A model generated the notes under the pieces. The model worked only from the letters and a program-made list of their open reading frames with translations, was not told the origin of the DNA and did no database searches. A stretch of DNA of 64,000 bases from Sphingomonadaceae bacterium (GTDB lineage: Bacteria > Pseudomonadota > Alphaproteobacteria > Sphingomonadales > Sphingomonadaceae), in contig PKED01000030.1 in NCBI GenBank assembly GCA_002863155.1, positions 1-64,000 on the forward strand, read 5' to 3'. A program made the translations under genes and the position numbers. Below are positions 55,922 to 64,000 of this stretch, in pieces; positions within the stretch are counted from its first letter, which is position 1; each line of letters opens with the position of its first letter.

Positions 55922-56793
55922 TGCCGCTTCGGTTGATCGGCGCCATGCTGGCCGTTCTGGCCATGGCCGCGCCTGCCCCGGCTGCGGCGAGCACCTTTTT
56001 CGAGGTGATTAAGAAATGCCCGGTCGGTGGCGAGAAGTTCAAGTTCCTCGACCAGGGAAGCTCGACAAGCTGGGGTGCATTGCCGGACGGAATGCCGACC
56101 GGCAGCGGTCCCTATCCCTATCGCTTGCCGCAATGTCCCAAAAACGGTCTGGTCATCTTTCGCGATTTTGACGGGCCTACCTTGGCAAGGCTCACCCCGG
56201 TCGTACTGGGTGCCGAGTATCAGGCCCTGCGCGCGACCGAAACGCCTTATTATCTCGCCTATTGGCTCGCCCGAAAGCTTGGCGATGCCGATGTGGCGGG
56301 GCTGTTGATCGCGGCCGGGTGGGAAGCCAAGAACGACGATCCCGAAAGCCCGCGCGCGCGGCGATATGCCGACGAGTTGATCGCGCTTGTCGCCGCGATG
56401 CCTGTCGACGGTTCATCCCTTGAATCGATCGCCTTGCGTGCACGCGCCGCCAATGCACTGCGCGAAAAGGGCGATTTTGCGGCTGCGGAAGCTTTGCGCG
56501 CATCGATCAAGATCGCGCCGGGCGCGGGCGGTGCGGGCGACGACGCCGCCGACAATCGCATGGGCTGGGCGGCATTTCTGACGGCATTGAGCGCACCGAT
56601 CGCGCGCAGCGATCGGTCGCGCGCGCCGATCGACATGATCGGCGAGCGTGAAGCGGCGACGCGCTGCGTGACGCCCGGTCTGTATCCGTCCCAGGTTCCG
56701 CCGCTTACCGAATTCGAGACCGCCTACTGCGCCCGGCCCGAGCTTGCGGAGATGCTCGCGACGCTGCGTGAAAGCCTGCGGCCCGCCAAGTGA
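55918..56793 (+). CDS. Exported hypothetical protein
   Basis: A 291-residue protein with signal peptide (MPLRLIGAMLAVLAMAAPAPAAA), then CPVGGEKFKFLDQ (a possible Cys-based motif with further Cys in LPQCPKNG) and a helical C-terminal half with repeat-like stretches (ARRYADELIALVAAMP, AANALREKGDFAAAEALR) reminiscent of TPR helices. No family assigned. It begins at ATG overlapping the lysR stop. Confidence 0.7.
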   Translation: MMPLRLIGAMLAVLAMAAPAPAAASTFFEVIKKCPVGGEKFKFLDQGSSTSWGALPDGMPTGSGPYPYRLPQCPKNGLVIFRDFDGPTLARLTPVVLGAEYQALRATETPYYLAYWLARKLGDADVAGLLIAAGWEAKNDDPESPRARRYADELIALVAAMPVDGSSLESIALRARAANALREKGDFAAAEALRASIKIAPGAGGAGDDAADNRMGWAAFLTALSAPIARSDRSRAPIDMIGEREAATRCVTPGLYPSQVPPLTEFETAYCARPELAEMLATLRESLRPAK

Positions 56794-57338
56794 GCGACCG
56801 GTTCGAAAGCGCACGCCTGGCCATGCGTCCCCAATCGATCGGCGATGCCGAGGCGCTGTTCGAGGCTTTGTCCGATGTCGCGCTGATGCGGTACTGGTCG
56901 AGCGCGCCGCACACGGACGTGGCGGAGACGCGCGCCTATCTGGGCGAGCGGGTCGATTTCCCCAAATGGCGCGGCTGGTCGCTGACGCTCAAGGGTGACG
57001 ATCGTGCGATCGGGACGGTGGCCGCGGGCGAGGTACGGCCTGGCGTCGCCGAAATCGGCTATCTGCTCGCGCGGCGCCATTGGGGGCAGGGATTGGCGCG
57101 GGAGGCCGTGACCCGGCTGCTCGATCTGCTGTTCGTCGAGGAGGGCTGGCGCCGCGTCTGCGCCGACACCGATCCCGACAATGAAGCATCGAACAGGCTG
57201 CTCCGCTCGCTCGGCTTCACGCTTGAAGGGCGGCTGCGCGGCGAATGGGAAACGCATATCGGCGTCCGCGACAGCTATATCTGGGGCCTGCTGCGCGATG
57301 AATGGCCGGTTCGGCCGAAACGCTCGCCCACCTTGTAA
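56790..57338 (+). CDS. GNAT-family N-acetyltransferase (RimJ/RimL type)
   Basis: A 182-residue acetyltransferase with the RimJ/RimL layout: SARLAMRPQSIGDAEALFEALSD, EIGYLLARRHWGQGLAREAV (acetyl-CoA loop QGLAxEA), ADTDPDNEASNRLLRSLGFTLEGRLR. Likely modifies an amine such as a ribosomal-protein N terminus or an antibiotic-like small molecule; target unknown. GTG start overlaps the preceding stop (GTGA). Confidence 0.87.
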   Translation: MSDRFESARLAMRPQSIGDAEALFEALSDVALMRYWSSAPHTDVAETRAYLGERVDFPKWRGWSLTLKGDDRAIGTVAAGEVRPGVAEIGYLLARRHWGQGLAREAVTRLLDLLFVEEGWRRVCADTDPDNEASNRLLRSLGFTLEGRLRGEWETHIGVRDSYIWGLLRDEWPVRPKRSPTL

Positions 57339-57395
57339 CCATTCCCGCTGTCGCCTCGAAAGCGTCGCAATCGTCCAATTTCCGGGGGCTCGCCA

Positions 57396-57860
57396 ATGAC
57401 CAATCGTTATCCCGTTCCGTCGACCGACAGCGCGATCGCCGCGCTTCGCTGGGCGCTGGTGTTCATCTTCCTGTTCTTCGGTATCGCCAAGTTCGCGCAA
57501 TATGAGGCGGAGGGCGTCGCAAAGATCGCGAGCAACTATCCGCTGTTCGCTTGGATGTACCCGATCTGGGGCGTGCGCGGGGCGAGCAACGTCATCGGGA
57601 CGATCGAACTCGCGACCGGTGCAGCGCTTGCGCTGGGGGCTTTCTCGCCCCGGATCAGCCTGCTCGGCGGCCTGATGGGGATGTGCACCTTCATCATCAC
57701 GCTCAGCTTCACGCTCGGCGTGTCGCTGTGGGAACAGGGCTATGGCTTCCCGTTCATCGGCTCGATCGCGCAGTTCCTGTTCAAGGACGCCGGGCTGCTT
57801 GCGGGCTGCTACGCGATCGCGATCTTCTCGGCGCGCAAAGCCGGGTTCGCGCGCAGTTGA
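57396..57860 (+). CDS. DUF417-family membrane protein
   Basis: A 154-residue inner-membrane protein with four helices: LRWALVFIFLFFGIAKF, a Pro/Trp-rich turn, GTIELATGAALALGAF, LGGLMGMCTFIITLSFTLGV and AGLLAGCYAIAIFSA. The FFGIAKF..YEAEGV..I pattern fits the DUF417 (YkgB/RclC) family, whose RclC member is linked to reactive-chlorine resistance. Convergent with parE. Confidence 0.83.
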   Translation: MTNRYPVPSTDSAIAALRWALVFIFLFFGIAKFAQYEAEGVAKIASNYPLFAWMYPIWGVRGASNVIGTIELATGAALALGAFSPRISLLGGLMGMCTFIITLSFTLGVSLWEQGYGFPFIGSIAQFLFKDAGLLAGCYAIAIFSARKAGFARS

Positions 57861-57863
57861 CGA

Positions 57864-59861
57864 TCACGCGTCGATCGCTTCCTCTTCCACGCGCGCGGCA
57901 TTTTCCTGGATGAAGGTGAAGCGGTGGGCGGGGTTGGTGCCCATCAGCCGGTCGACCAGATCCTTCACGAGCGCACGCTCTTCATATTCCTGCGGGAGCG
58001 TGATCCGCAGCAGCGAGCGCGTCTTCGGGTCCATTGTCGTCTCGCGCAGCTGCATCGGGTTCATTTCGCCGAGCCCCTTGAAGCGCGCGACCTCGACATT
58101 GCGGCCCTTGAACTCGGTCGATTCGATCCGCGCGCGATCGGCATCGTCCATGGCATAGAGGCTCTTGGTCCCCGCGGTCAGCCGGTACAGCGGCGGCTGC
58201 GCGAGATAGAGGTGCCCGCGTCGGACGATCTCGGGCATTTCCTGGAAGAAGAAGGTCATCAACAGCGTCGCGATATGCGCGCCGTCGACATCGGCGTCGG
58301 TCATGATGACGATGCGTTCGTAGCGCAGATTGTCGGGGCGGCAGTCCTTGCGGGTGCCGCAGCCGAGCGCCTGGATCAGGTCCGCGATTTCGGTGTTGGC
58401 GCCGATCTTGGCGGCAGTGGCGCTTGCGACGTTCAATATCTTGCCGCGGATCGGCAGGATCGCCTGGGTCTTGCGGTCGCGCGCCTGCTTGGCCGAGCCG
58501 CCGGCGCTGTCGCCTTCGACGATGAAGATTTCGGTTCCTTCGGGGCTGTCCGCAGAACAGTCGGTCAGCTTGCCGGGCAGCCGGAGCTTGCGCGCCGATG
58601 TCGCGGTCTTGCGCTTGACCTCACGCTCCGCCTTGCGCGCGAGCCGGTCGTCCATCCGTTCGAGGACATAGCCGAGCAGTGCCTTGCCGCGTTCCATGTT
58701 GTGGCTCAAGAAATGGTCGAAATGGTCGCGTACCGCACGCTCGACCAAGGTCGCCGCTTCGGGACTCGTCAGCCGGTCCTTGGTCTGGCTCTGGAATTGC
58801 GGGTCGCGGATGAACACGCTCAGCATCAGCTCGCTGCCGGTCATCACATCCTCGGCAGTGATGTCCTTCGCCTTTTTCTGCCCTGTCAGCTCGCCGAAGC
58901 CGCGAATGCCCTTGACGAGTGCGGCGCGTAAGCCCGCCTCATGCGTGCCGCCGTCGGGGGTGGGAATGGTGTTGCAATACCAGCTGTAGCTGCCGTCGCT
59001 CCATAGCGGCCAGCTGACCGCCCATTCGACGCGGCCGGCGATCTCGCCATTGGGGCCGGCGGGAAATTCCTGGGTGCCGGCAAAGAAATCGGCGGTCGCG
59101 CATTCGCGGGCCCCAATCTGTTCGCGCAGGTGATCGGCAAGGCCGCCGGGAAACTGGAACACCGCCTCGCTCGGCACGTCGCTGTCGCCGATCAGTTCGG
59201 CCGCGCAACGCCAGCGAATCTCGACGCCTGCGAACAGATAGGCCTTCGACCGCGCGAGCTTGTACAGCCGCTGCGGCTTGAAATGGAGTTCGGGGCCGAA
59301 AATCTCGGGGTCGGGGGTGAAGGCCACCGATGTCCCGCGCCGGTTCTGCACCGTCCCCAGCTCCTCGAGCGGCCCAAGCGTCACCCCGCGCGAAAAGCGC
59401 TGGCGGTAAAGCTGCTTGTTGCGTGCCACCTCGACCACTGTCTCCGCCGACAGCGCGTTGACGACGCTGACGCCGACGCCGTGCAGACCCCCGCTCGTCG
59501 CATATGCCTTGCCCTCGAACTTGCCGCCCGAATGGAGCGTCGACAGGATCACCTCGAGCGCCGACTTGCCCGGGAATTTGGGATGCGGGTCGACCGGAAT
59601 GCCGCGGCCATTGTCGGTGATGGTCAGCCGGTTGCCCGGCTCCAGCGTCACCTCGATACGGTTGGCATGGCCCGCGACGGCTTCGTCCATTGCGTTGTCG
59701 AGCACTTCGGCGGCGAGGTGGTGGAGCGCGCGCTCGTCGGTGCCGCCGACATACATGCCGGGGCGCCGCCGTACCGGCTCCAGCCCTTCAAGGACCTCGA
59801 TCGAGGAGGCGTCATAGGCGCCGGGCACGGCATTGGGAGCGGCAAACAGATCGTCGGACAT
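57864..59861 (-). CDS. parE: DNA topoisomerase IV subunit B
   Basis: The 665-residue ATPase subunit of topo IV, which decatenates daughter chromosomes. GHKL motifs: EVLDNAMDEA, DNGRGIPVDPHPKFP, HSGGKFEGKAYATSGGLHGVGVSVVNALS (lid); toprim: EIFIVEGDSAGGSAKQARDR and DADVDGAHI. The GTRKDCRPDNLRYERIVIMTD context separates ParE from GyrB. The ATG at 59861 was chosen; the track extension is upstream sequence. Confidence 0.94.
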   Translation of the reverse strand: MSDDLFAAPNAVPGAYDASSIEVLEGLEPVRRRPGMYVGGTDERALHHLAAEVLDNAMDEAVAGHANRIEVTLEPGNRLTITDNGRGIPVDPHPKFPGKSALEVILSTLHSGGKFEGKAYATSGGLHGVGVSVVNALSAETVVEVARNKQLYRQRFSRGVTLGPLEELGTVQNRRGTSVAFTPDPEIFGPELHFKPQRLYKLARSKAYLFAGVEIRWRCAAELIGDSDVPSEAVFQFPGGLADHLREQIGARECATADFFAGTQEFPAGPNGEIAGRVEWAVSWPLWSDGSYSWYCNTIPTPDGGTHEAGLRAALVKGIRGFGELTGQKKAKDITAEDVMTGSELMLSVFIRDPQFQSQTKDRLTSPEAATLVERAVRDHFDHFLSHNMERGKALLGYVLERMDDRLARKAEREVKRKTATSARKLRLPGKLTDCSADSPEGTEIFIVEGDSAGGSAKQARDRKTQAILPIRGKILNVASATAAKIGANTEIADLIQALGCGTRKDCRPDNLRYERIVIMTDADVDGAHIATLLMTFFFQEMPEIVRRGHLYLAQPPLYRLTAGTKSLYAMDDADRARIESTEFKGRNVEVARFKGLGEMNPMQLRETTMDPKTRSLLRITLPQEYEERALVKDLVDRLMGTNPAHRFTFIQENAARVEEEAIDA

Positions 59862-60272
59862 GCGCCAAGCTATAGGAGGGCGGGAGTCGCCCGCGCAAGC
59901 ATGGGCTGGTCGGGCGCGGTACGTCCGCTGGCGGACGCCCGGCCAGCGCGGTGCATACACATTGCGGTCTGGCCCGTTGCTGAGGTGTTGGCCAGGCTCG
60001 GTGCATCGCGCATCCAGCCACGCCCTCAGAAAACCGAGCTTCGAACGACCGAATTGTTACGGACTGCGATCAAAAAATCTCGACCTCGACCGGCCCGTCT
60101 TGGATGAAAGAGAATACAGAATCCGTTCATTCACGATAAATCTGAATATAACCCAGCAAAGAAGCGATAGTGTTGCTTTTTGGCAACGGACAGAAATCTT
60201 CGACCGGCTCCGGAACCGAACGTTGATCGAGAGACGTTGTGGCAGTCTTCAAATCATATCCTGGAGTAACCA
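59862..60272. other. 411-base intergenic region upstream of the outer-membrane protein gene
   Basis: No gene is supported. The first ~120 bases are GC-rich with the palindrome GTCCGC-TG-GCGGAC, while 60040-60180 is distinctly AT-rich (CGATAAATCTGAATATAACC), unusual for this genome and probably containing promoters for the outer-membrane protein. An EcfG-like signal lies at 60212-60238. Confidence 0.5.
60212..60238 (+). promoter_or_regulatory. Possible EcfG-type promoter of the outer-membrane protein gene
   Basis: GGAAC (60212-60216) and CGTT (60235-60238) are separated by 18 bases, one more than the usual 16-17. It ends 34 bases before the ATG. Weaker than the match at 12388. Confidence 0.3.
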
Positions 60273-61148
60273 ATGCGCAAATCGATCATGACTTCCCTGC
60301 TCGGTGTGACTGCCATCGTGCTGTCGGCGACGCCGGCCCTTGCCCAGAGCAGCGATCAGGCCGATCCGCAGTCGGCTCAGGCGGCAGCACCGCCACCGCC
60401 CGTCGACGAGCGACCTTTCCAGGGCCTCTATGTCGGCGGCTTTGTCGGTTATGCGGTACAGCCCAACGATCCGGGCGAAAGCGTGATCTTCAACCGCAAC
60501 GGCAGTGCGACGGTGACCACGGCGACCGGCGCGAATGCCTTTTCGCCGGGCTTCTGCAACGGCGCGGCCATCGGCAATAATCCCAACGCCGGCTGCCGCA
60601 ACGACCGCGACGGGATCAGCTATGGCGGACGGATCGGCTTTGACCTCCAGAAGGGCCCGCTCGTATTCGGTGCGCTTGCCGAATTCGGCGACAACCGCGT
60701 GAGCGACAGCGTGACCGCGTTCAGCACGACCCCGGCCAGCTACACGCTGACTCGGTCGGTCAGCTGGGAAGGCGGACTGCGTGGTCGCGTCGGCTTCGCG
60801 GCACGCAACACGCTGTTCTACGGCACCGGCGGCGCGGGTTATGCGCGGATCAGGAGCGATTTTGCCACGACCAACACCGCCAATGCGTTCGCGGTCACCG
60901 GCACGCGCAACAAATGGGGCGTCCAATATGGCGGCGGCATCGAGCAGAAGATCAGCCGCAACTTCTCGATCGGCCTCGAATATCTGTACCACGATTATGA
61001 CGCGCCCGATGCCCGCGTGACGGTGACGCAGGGGACGGCGCCGGCGACGAACCCCTTCGTGCTGGGCGGCACGACGACCACCTTCGCGCGCAGCGACAAC
61101 CGCTTCAACTGGCACTCGGTACGGTTGACGGCCGCGTTCCGCTTCTAA
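60273..61148 (+). CDS. Outer-membrane beta-barrel protein
   Basis: A 291-residue porin-like protein of the OmpA-N/Omp25 type. Signal peptide ends LAQ (~25). A Pro-rich linker (QAAAPPPPVDERPFQG) precedes alternating beta strands such as LYVGGFVGYAVQ, GGRIGFDLQKGPLVFGALAEFGD and FSIGLEYLYHDYD; the terminal residue Phe in WHSVRLTAAFRF is the BAM recognition end. Function is probably structural. A strong terminator follows. Confidence 0.88.
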   Translation: MRKSIMTSLLGVTAIVLSATPALAQSSDQADPQSAQAAAPPPPVDERPFQGLYVGGFVGYAVQPNDPGESVIFNRNGSATVTTATGANAFSPGFCNGAAIGNNPNAGCRNDRDGISYGGRIGFDLQKGPLVFGALAEFGDNRVSDSVTAFSTTPASYTLTRSVSWEGGLRGRVGFAARNTLFYGTGGAGYARIRSDFATTNTANAFAVTGTRNKWGVQYGGGIEQKISRNFSIGLEYLYHDYDAPDARVTVTQGTAPATNPFVLGGTTTTFARSDNRFNWHSVRLTAAFRF

Positions 61149-61173
61149 ACGCCAGACTTCATCGTGCATCGAA

Positions 61174-61203
61174 CCCCCGGCGTGCCCGCGCCGGGGGCTT
61201 TCG
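61174..61203 (+). terminator. Rho-independent terminator of the outer-membrane protein gene
   Basis: Nine-base stem CCCCCGGCG/CGCCGGGGG with a six-base loop followed by CTTTCG. The U-run is short but the stem is strong. Confidence 0.7.
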
Positions 61204-61239
61204 TGCGTCCTGCTTGCCTGATGGCCTCGCACGATTAGA

Positions 61240-61254
61240 GTTGCTATAAGCAAC
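61240..61254 (+). promoter_or_regulatory. Dyad GTTGCT-ATA-AGCAAC upstream of iorA
   Basis: A perfect 15-bp dyad 40 bases before the iorA ATG. It contains TATAAG, a possible -10. It could be an operator for a LysR-, TetR- or MarR-type regulator; none is adjacent in the window. Confidence 0.4.
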
Positions 61255-61294
61255 CGATTGCGCGCCGATCGGGTCGGCAAGGAGAGAAGTTAGC

Positions 61295-61753
61295 ATGGCG
61301 ATTTCGGCCACGGTCAACGGCAAGCCAGTCACTTTCACGGCCGAACCCGATACCCCATTGCTGTGGGCGATCCGCGAAGAACTGGGCATGACCGGCACCA
61401 AATTCGGCTGCGGCATCGCGGCGTGCGGGGCGTGCAGCGTGCATATCGACGGCGAGGTGACGCGGTCCTGCAGCGTCCCGGTTGGCGACGTCGCGGGCAA
61501 GTCGATCACCACGATCGAGGGATTGCGCCAGCCCGACGGCACGCTTCATGCGCTGCAGGCGGCGTGGATCGAGCATCAGGTGCCGCAGTGCGGTTACTGC
61601 CAGTCGGGCCAGCTGATGGCGGCGGCGGCACTGCTCGCCGCGACGCCGCAGCCTACCGACGCGCAGATCGACGAGGCGATGACCAACATCTGCCGCTGCG
61701 GCACCTATCCCCGTATCCGCGCGGCGATCCACGCCGTCGCCGGCCAAGCCTGA
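61295..61753 (+). CDS. iorA: Molybdenum hydroxylase small (2Fe-2S) subunit, isoquinoline 1-oxidoreductase alpha-like
   Basis: A 152-residue electron-transfer subunit with two [2Fe-2S] clusters: plant-type [17 protein letters not shown] (..C) and the alpha-helical bundle with QCGYCQSGQ and [11 protein letters not shown]. This is the layout of xanthine-dehydrogenase-family gamma subunits. Together with the large subunit it oxidises N-heterocycles or aldehydes in the periplasm. Actual substrate unknown. Confidence 0.9.
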   Translation: MAISATVNGKPVTFTAEPDTPLLWAIREELGMTGTKFGCGIAACGACSVHIDGEVTRSCSVPVGDVAGKSITTIEGLRQPDGTLHALQAAWIEHQVPQCGYCQSGQLMAAAALLAATPQPTDAQIDEAMTNICRCGTYPRIRAAIHAVAGQA

Positions 61754-61765
61754 GGAGCGGAAGCG

Positions 61766-63964
61766 ATGGGTATTGTCCGCAGAACTTTCCTGATCGGTGG
61801 CGCGGCCGTGGTCGGCGGCGGCATCTTTGCGATGAAATGGGCCGACGGCGCCGCGCGGTCGCATGCGGCCGAGCTGACCAACGGCAAGGACGGGCATAAC
61901 TTCGCGACTTGGCTGCGGATCGGCGAGGACGACCGGATCACCGTCTATTCGCCGCACACCGAAATCGGGCAGGGGTCGCATACCGGTCTCGCCCAGATGC
62001 TCGCCGACGAACTCGACGCCGACTGGTCGAAGGTCGAAATCGTGTCGGCACCCGCCGAATCGGCGTTCGCCAATGTCGCGCTCGGTCGCGGATTCCTCGG
62101 CGAAATGTCGGGCTATCCCGGCATCGTCGCCAATCTGCCGACATCGTTCGTGTCGCTCGTCACCCGCTCGCTCGACCTGCAGATCACCGGCGGGTCGTCG
62201 GCGATGCGCTTCACCGGGCAGCGCGGGTTCCGGGTCATCGGCGCGGCGACGCGGCAGGCGCTGGTCGATACCGCCGCGAGCCGCCTCGGCGTGCCGACGG
62301 CCGAACTGACCACCGGCGACAGCAAGGTCACGCATGCCAAGTCGGGCCGGTCGTTGCGCTACGGCGAACTGGCGGCGGAAGCGGCGGGGCGGTCGCTCGA
62401 CAGCGCACCCAGACTGAAGGACGCAAAGGATTTCCGCTTCATCGGCAAGCCCGTGCCGCGCCACGACATTCCGGGCAAGGTCGACGGCTCCGCGCAATAT
62501 GGCATGGACGTCGTCAAGCCGAACATGCGCGTCGCGACCGTGATTGCCGCGCCAATCCGGGGCGGCAAGCTCACCTCGGTCGATCCGGCGCCCGCAATGG
62601 CGGTGCCGGGCGTCGAAAAGGTCATCAAGCTCGACGGCGCGGTGGTTGTCGTCGCCAAGGGTTACTGGCAGGCGCTCAAAGGCGCGCGTGCGCTTGCGCC
62701 CAAGTTCAGCGACGGCGGGCATGGCGCGATTTCGACCGAGTCGATCTTCGCCGAACAGGCACGGCTGCGCGGCGGCAACAAGCCCGATGCGACGGCGGGC
62801 GGCGGCGACGTCGAGGCGGGGCTGAAAACGGCGGGCACAAAGCTGGTCGAGGCCGAATATCGGCTGCCCTTCCTGCATCATGCGATGATGGAGCCGTTCG
62901 CGCTGACCGCGCATCATCACGACGGTCGGCTCGACATCTGGGGCGGCATGCAGGATCCGCTCGCGTCCAAGATGGCCGCCGCGAAGGCCGCGGGCCTTGC
63001 CGCCGACAAGGTGACGTTCCACCCGATGCTGATCGGCGGCAGCTTCGGGCGGCGCCTGCCGATGTATATGGAAATCGTCGATCAGGTCGCGCGGGTGGCG
63101 ATGCAGACGCCCTATCCGGTCAAGCTGATCTGGGCGCGCGAGGAGGAATTCACCCAAGGCGCCTATCGCCCGCAAAGTTCCGCCCATCTGAAGGGCGCAG
63201 TCGGCAGCGACGGCCGGATCGCCGCCTTGCGCTATGATTTCGCGCAGCCCGAGGCGGGGCTCGCCGAAGTGCCGTTCTTCTACGACATCCCGGCCGCGAC
63301 CCGGCGCCATTTCAAGCAGGTGTCGAACCAGACGGTCGGCGCGTGGCGATCGGTCAATGCGACGCAGCACGGTTTCTACGCCGAAAGCTTCATGGATGAG
63401 CTCGCCCATGCCGCCGGGGTCGATCCGTTCGAATTCCGCAAGCGCCACCTGAAGCCGGGCTCGCGCCATCTGGCGGTGCTCGAACAGGCGGCGAAGCTCG
63501 GTGGCTGGGGCACGCCGCTGCCCGAAGGCGTGGGGCGCGGCATCGCGATCGTCGAATCGTTCAATACCATCGCCGCGCATGTCACCGAAGCGAGGTTGAA
63601 GGACGACGGCACGCCCAAGGTGCTGAAAGTGACAGCGGTGGTCGATTGCGGAACGGTGGTGAACCCGCGCAATGCCGAAGCGCAGGTGATGGGTGGCATC
63701 GTGATGGGCCTGTCGACCGCGATCGGCGAAGCGGTAACGCTCGACAAGGGCGCGGTCCAGCAGCAGAATTTCAGCGATTACGACGTGCTGAAACTTGCCG
63801 ATGCGCCCGCGATCGCCGTCCACTTCATCGACAGTGGCCACGACATGGGCGGGCTGGGCGAGCCGGGTCTGCCGCCCGCGGCGCCTGCGCTCGCCAATGC
63901 GCTGTTCGCGGTGACCGGCAAGCGCGTGCGCAACCTGCCGATCCGCGATCAGGCGAAAGTTTGA
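61766..63964 (+). CDS. iorB: Molybdenum hydroxylase large subunit, isoquinoline 1-oxidoreductase beta-like
   Basis: A 732-residue Mo-cofactor subunit with a twin-arginine signal (IVRRTFLIGGAAVVGGG). It lacks separate FAD and FeS domains, as in IorB/aldehyde dehydrogenase types. Conserved segments include YSPHTEIGQGSHTGLAQMLADEL, MIGGSFGRR-like LIGGSFGRRLPMYMEI, PHHAMMEP-like LHHAMMEPFALTA and the catalytic Glu in GGLGEPGLPPAAPALANA. Mature protein is periplasmic. It begins 12 bases after iorA and overlaps the next ORF. Confidence 0.9.
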   Translation: MGIVRRTFLIGGAAVVGGGIFAMKWADGAARSHAAELTNGKDGHNFATWLRIGEDDRITVYSPHTEIGQGSHTGLAQMLADELDADWSKVEIVSAPAESAFANVALGRGFLGEMSGYPGIVANLPTSFVSLVTRSLDLQITGGSSAMRFTGQRGFRVIGAATRQALVDTAASRLGVPTAELTTGDSKVTHAKSGRSLRYGELAAEAAGRSLDSAPRLKDAKDFRFIGKPVPRHDIPGKVDGSAQYGMDVVKPNMRVATVIAAPIRGGKLTSVDPAPAMAVPGVEKVIKLDGAVVVVAKGYWQALKGARALAPKFSDGGHGAISTESIFAEQARLRGGNKPDATAGGGDVEAGLKTAGTKLVEAEYRLPFLHHAMMEPFALTAHHHDGRLDIWGGMQDPLASKMAAAKAAGLAADKVTFHPMLIGGSFGRRLPMYMEIVDQVARVAMQTPYPVKLIWAREEEFTQGAYRPQSSAHLKGAVGSDGRIAALRYDFAQPEAGLAEVPFFYDIPAATRRHFKQVSNQTVGAWRSVNATQHGFYAESFMDELAHAAGVDPFEFRKRHLKPGSRHLAVLEQAAKLGGWGTPLPEGVGRGIAIVESFNTIAAHVTEARLKDDGTPKVLKVTAVVDCGTVVNPRNAEAQVMGGIVMGLSTAIGEAVTLDKGAVQQQNFSDYDVLKLADAPAIAVHFIDSGHDMGGLGEPGLPPAAPALANALFAVTGKRVRNLPIRDQAKV

Positions 63965-64000
63965 TGGCCTACAGCGTTACCGTTGGGATGACTTCGACCT
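63964..64000 (+). CDS. Start of a further ORF, truncated at window end
   Basis: An ATG overlapping the iorB stop (TGATG) opens a frame of twelve codons (MAYSVTVGMTST) to the window edge. The coupling suggests a third gene of the ior operon, for example a cofactor-insertion factor, but nothing can be identified from twelve residues. Confidence 0.4.
   Translation, partial: MAYSVTVGMTST

Noticed and set aside
61244-63841. 865-codon ORF antisense to iorAB
   Set aside because: Shadow of the molybdenum hydroxylase genes; no RBS or recognisable domain.

Overview
The window is high-GC alphaproteobacterial chromosome, most likely Sphingomonas or a close relative in Sphingomonadaceae. The basis is the split F0 operon (atpI-atpB-atpE-atpF'-atpF), a sufR-B-C-D-S-T-A operon, EcfG-like (GGAAC-N17-CGTT) and alphaproteobacterial sigma-32-like promoter signals, and several families of interspersed palindromic repeats. 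No tRNA, rRNA, CRISPR array or prophage was seen. The left edge holds the end of an IS5-like insertion sequence and the right edge cuts a gene after 12 codons.

Region by region. 1-5.5 kb: IS end, thioredoxin-fold peroxiredoxin, acyl-CoA synthetase, gamma-glutamyltransferase and pyrD, all on the minus strand. 5.6-12.4 kb: SUF iron-sulfur operon on the plus strand, interrupted between sufB and sufC by a DUF559 endonuclease-like gene and a small secreted ORF. 12.4-23.4 kb: a leucine/branched-chain acyl-CoA catabolism neighbourhood on the minus strand (MaoC, dienoyl-CoA-reductase-like SDR, mccA, NTF2-like, second DUF559 gene, mccB, isovaleryl-CoA dehydrogenase), interleaved with gluconokinase, a stress-type small membrane protein and an M13 metallopeptidase. 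23.5-31.7 kb: APC permease, putative lipoprotein, acnA-GFA-CBU_0592 operon, an indoleamine-2,3-dioxygenase-like protein and a PCuAC copper chaperone. 31.8-38.6 kb: dnaK-(OmdA mini-protein)-dnaJ, HD-GYP phosphodiesterase, purB, EF-hand protein. 38.7-46.3 kb: radC, the YdbH-YnbE-YdbL envelope bridge, then the F0 operon. 46.4-53.4 kb: uvrC, recO and envelope glycan genes (deacetylase, FemAB/BioF2-like acyltransferase, GT2-GtrA, PMT). 53.5-64 kb: metZ-apaG-lysR run, small genes, parE, an outer-membrane beta-barrel and the molybdenum hydroxylase pair iorAB.

The most unusual content is mobile. Both DUF559 genes are bounded by inverted, internally palindromic repeats and both ORFs read out through those repeats. 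The first sits exactly at the 3' end of sufB, whose last 16 codons are duplicated on its far side with identical peptide but different codons, as expected of an element that regenerates the end of its target gene. The second sits in the mcc cluster beside a solo copy of the same repeat. Two further repeat families have inserted in frame into core enzymes (27 residues in SufC, 24 in MccB) and have extended SufR. Together these suggest a DUF559-associated, REPIN-like element system in this lineage.
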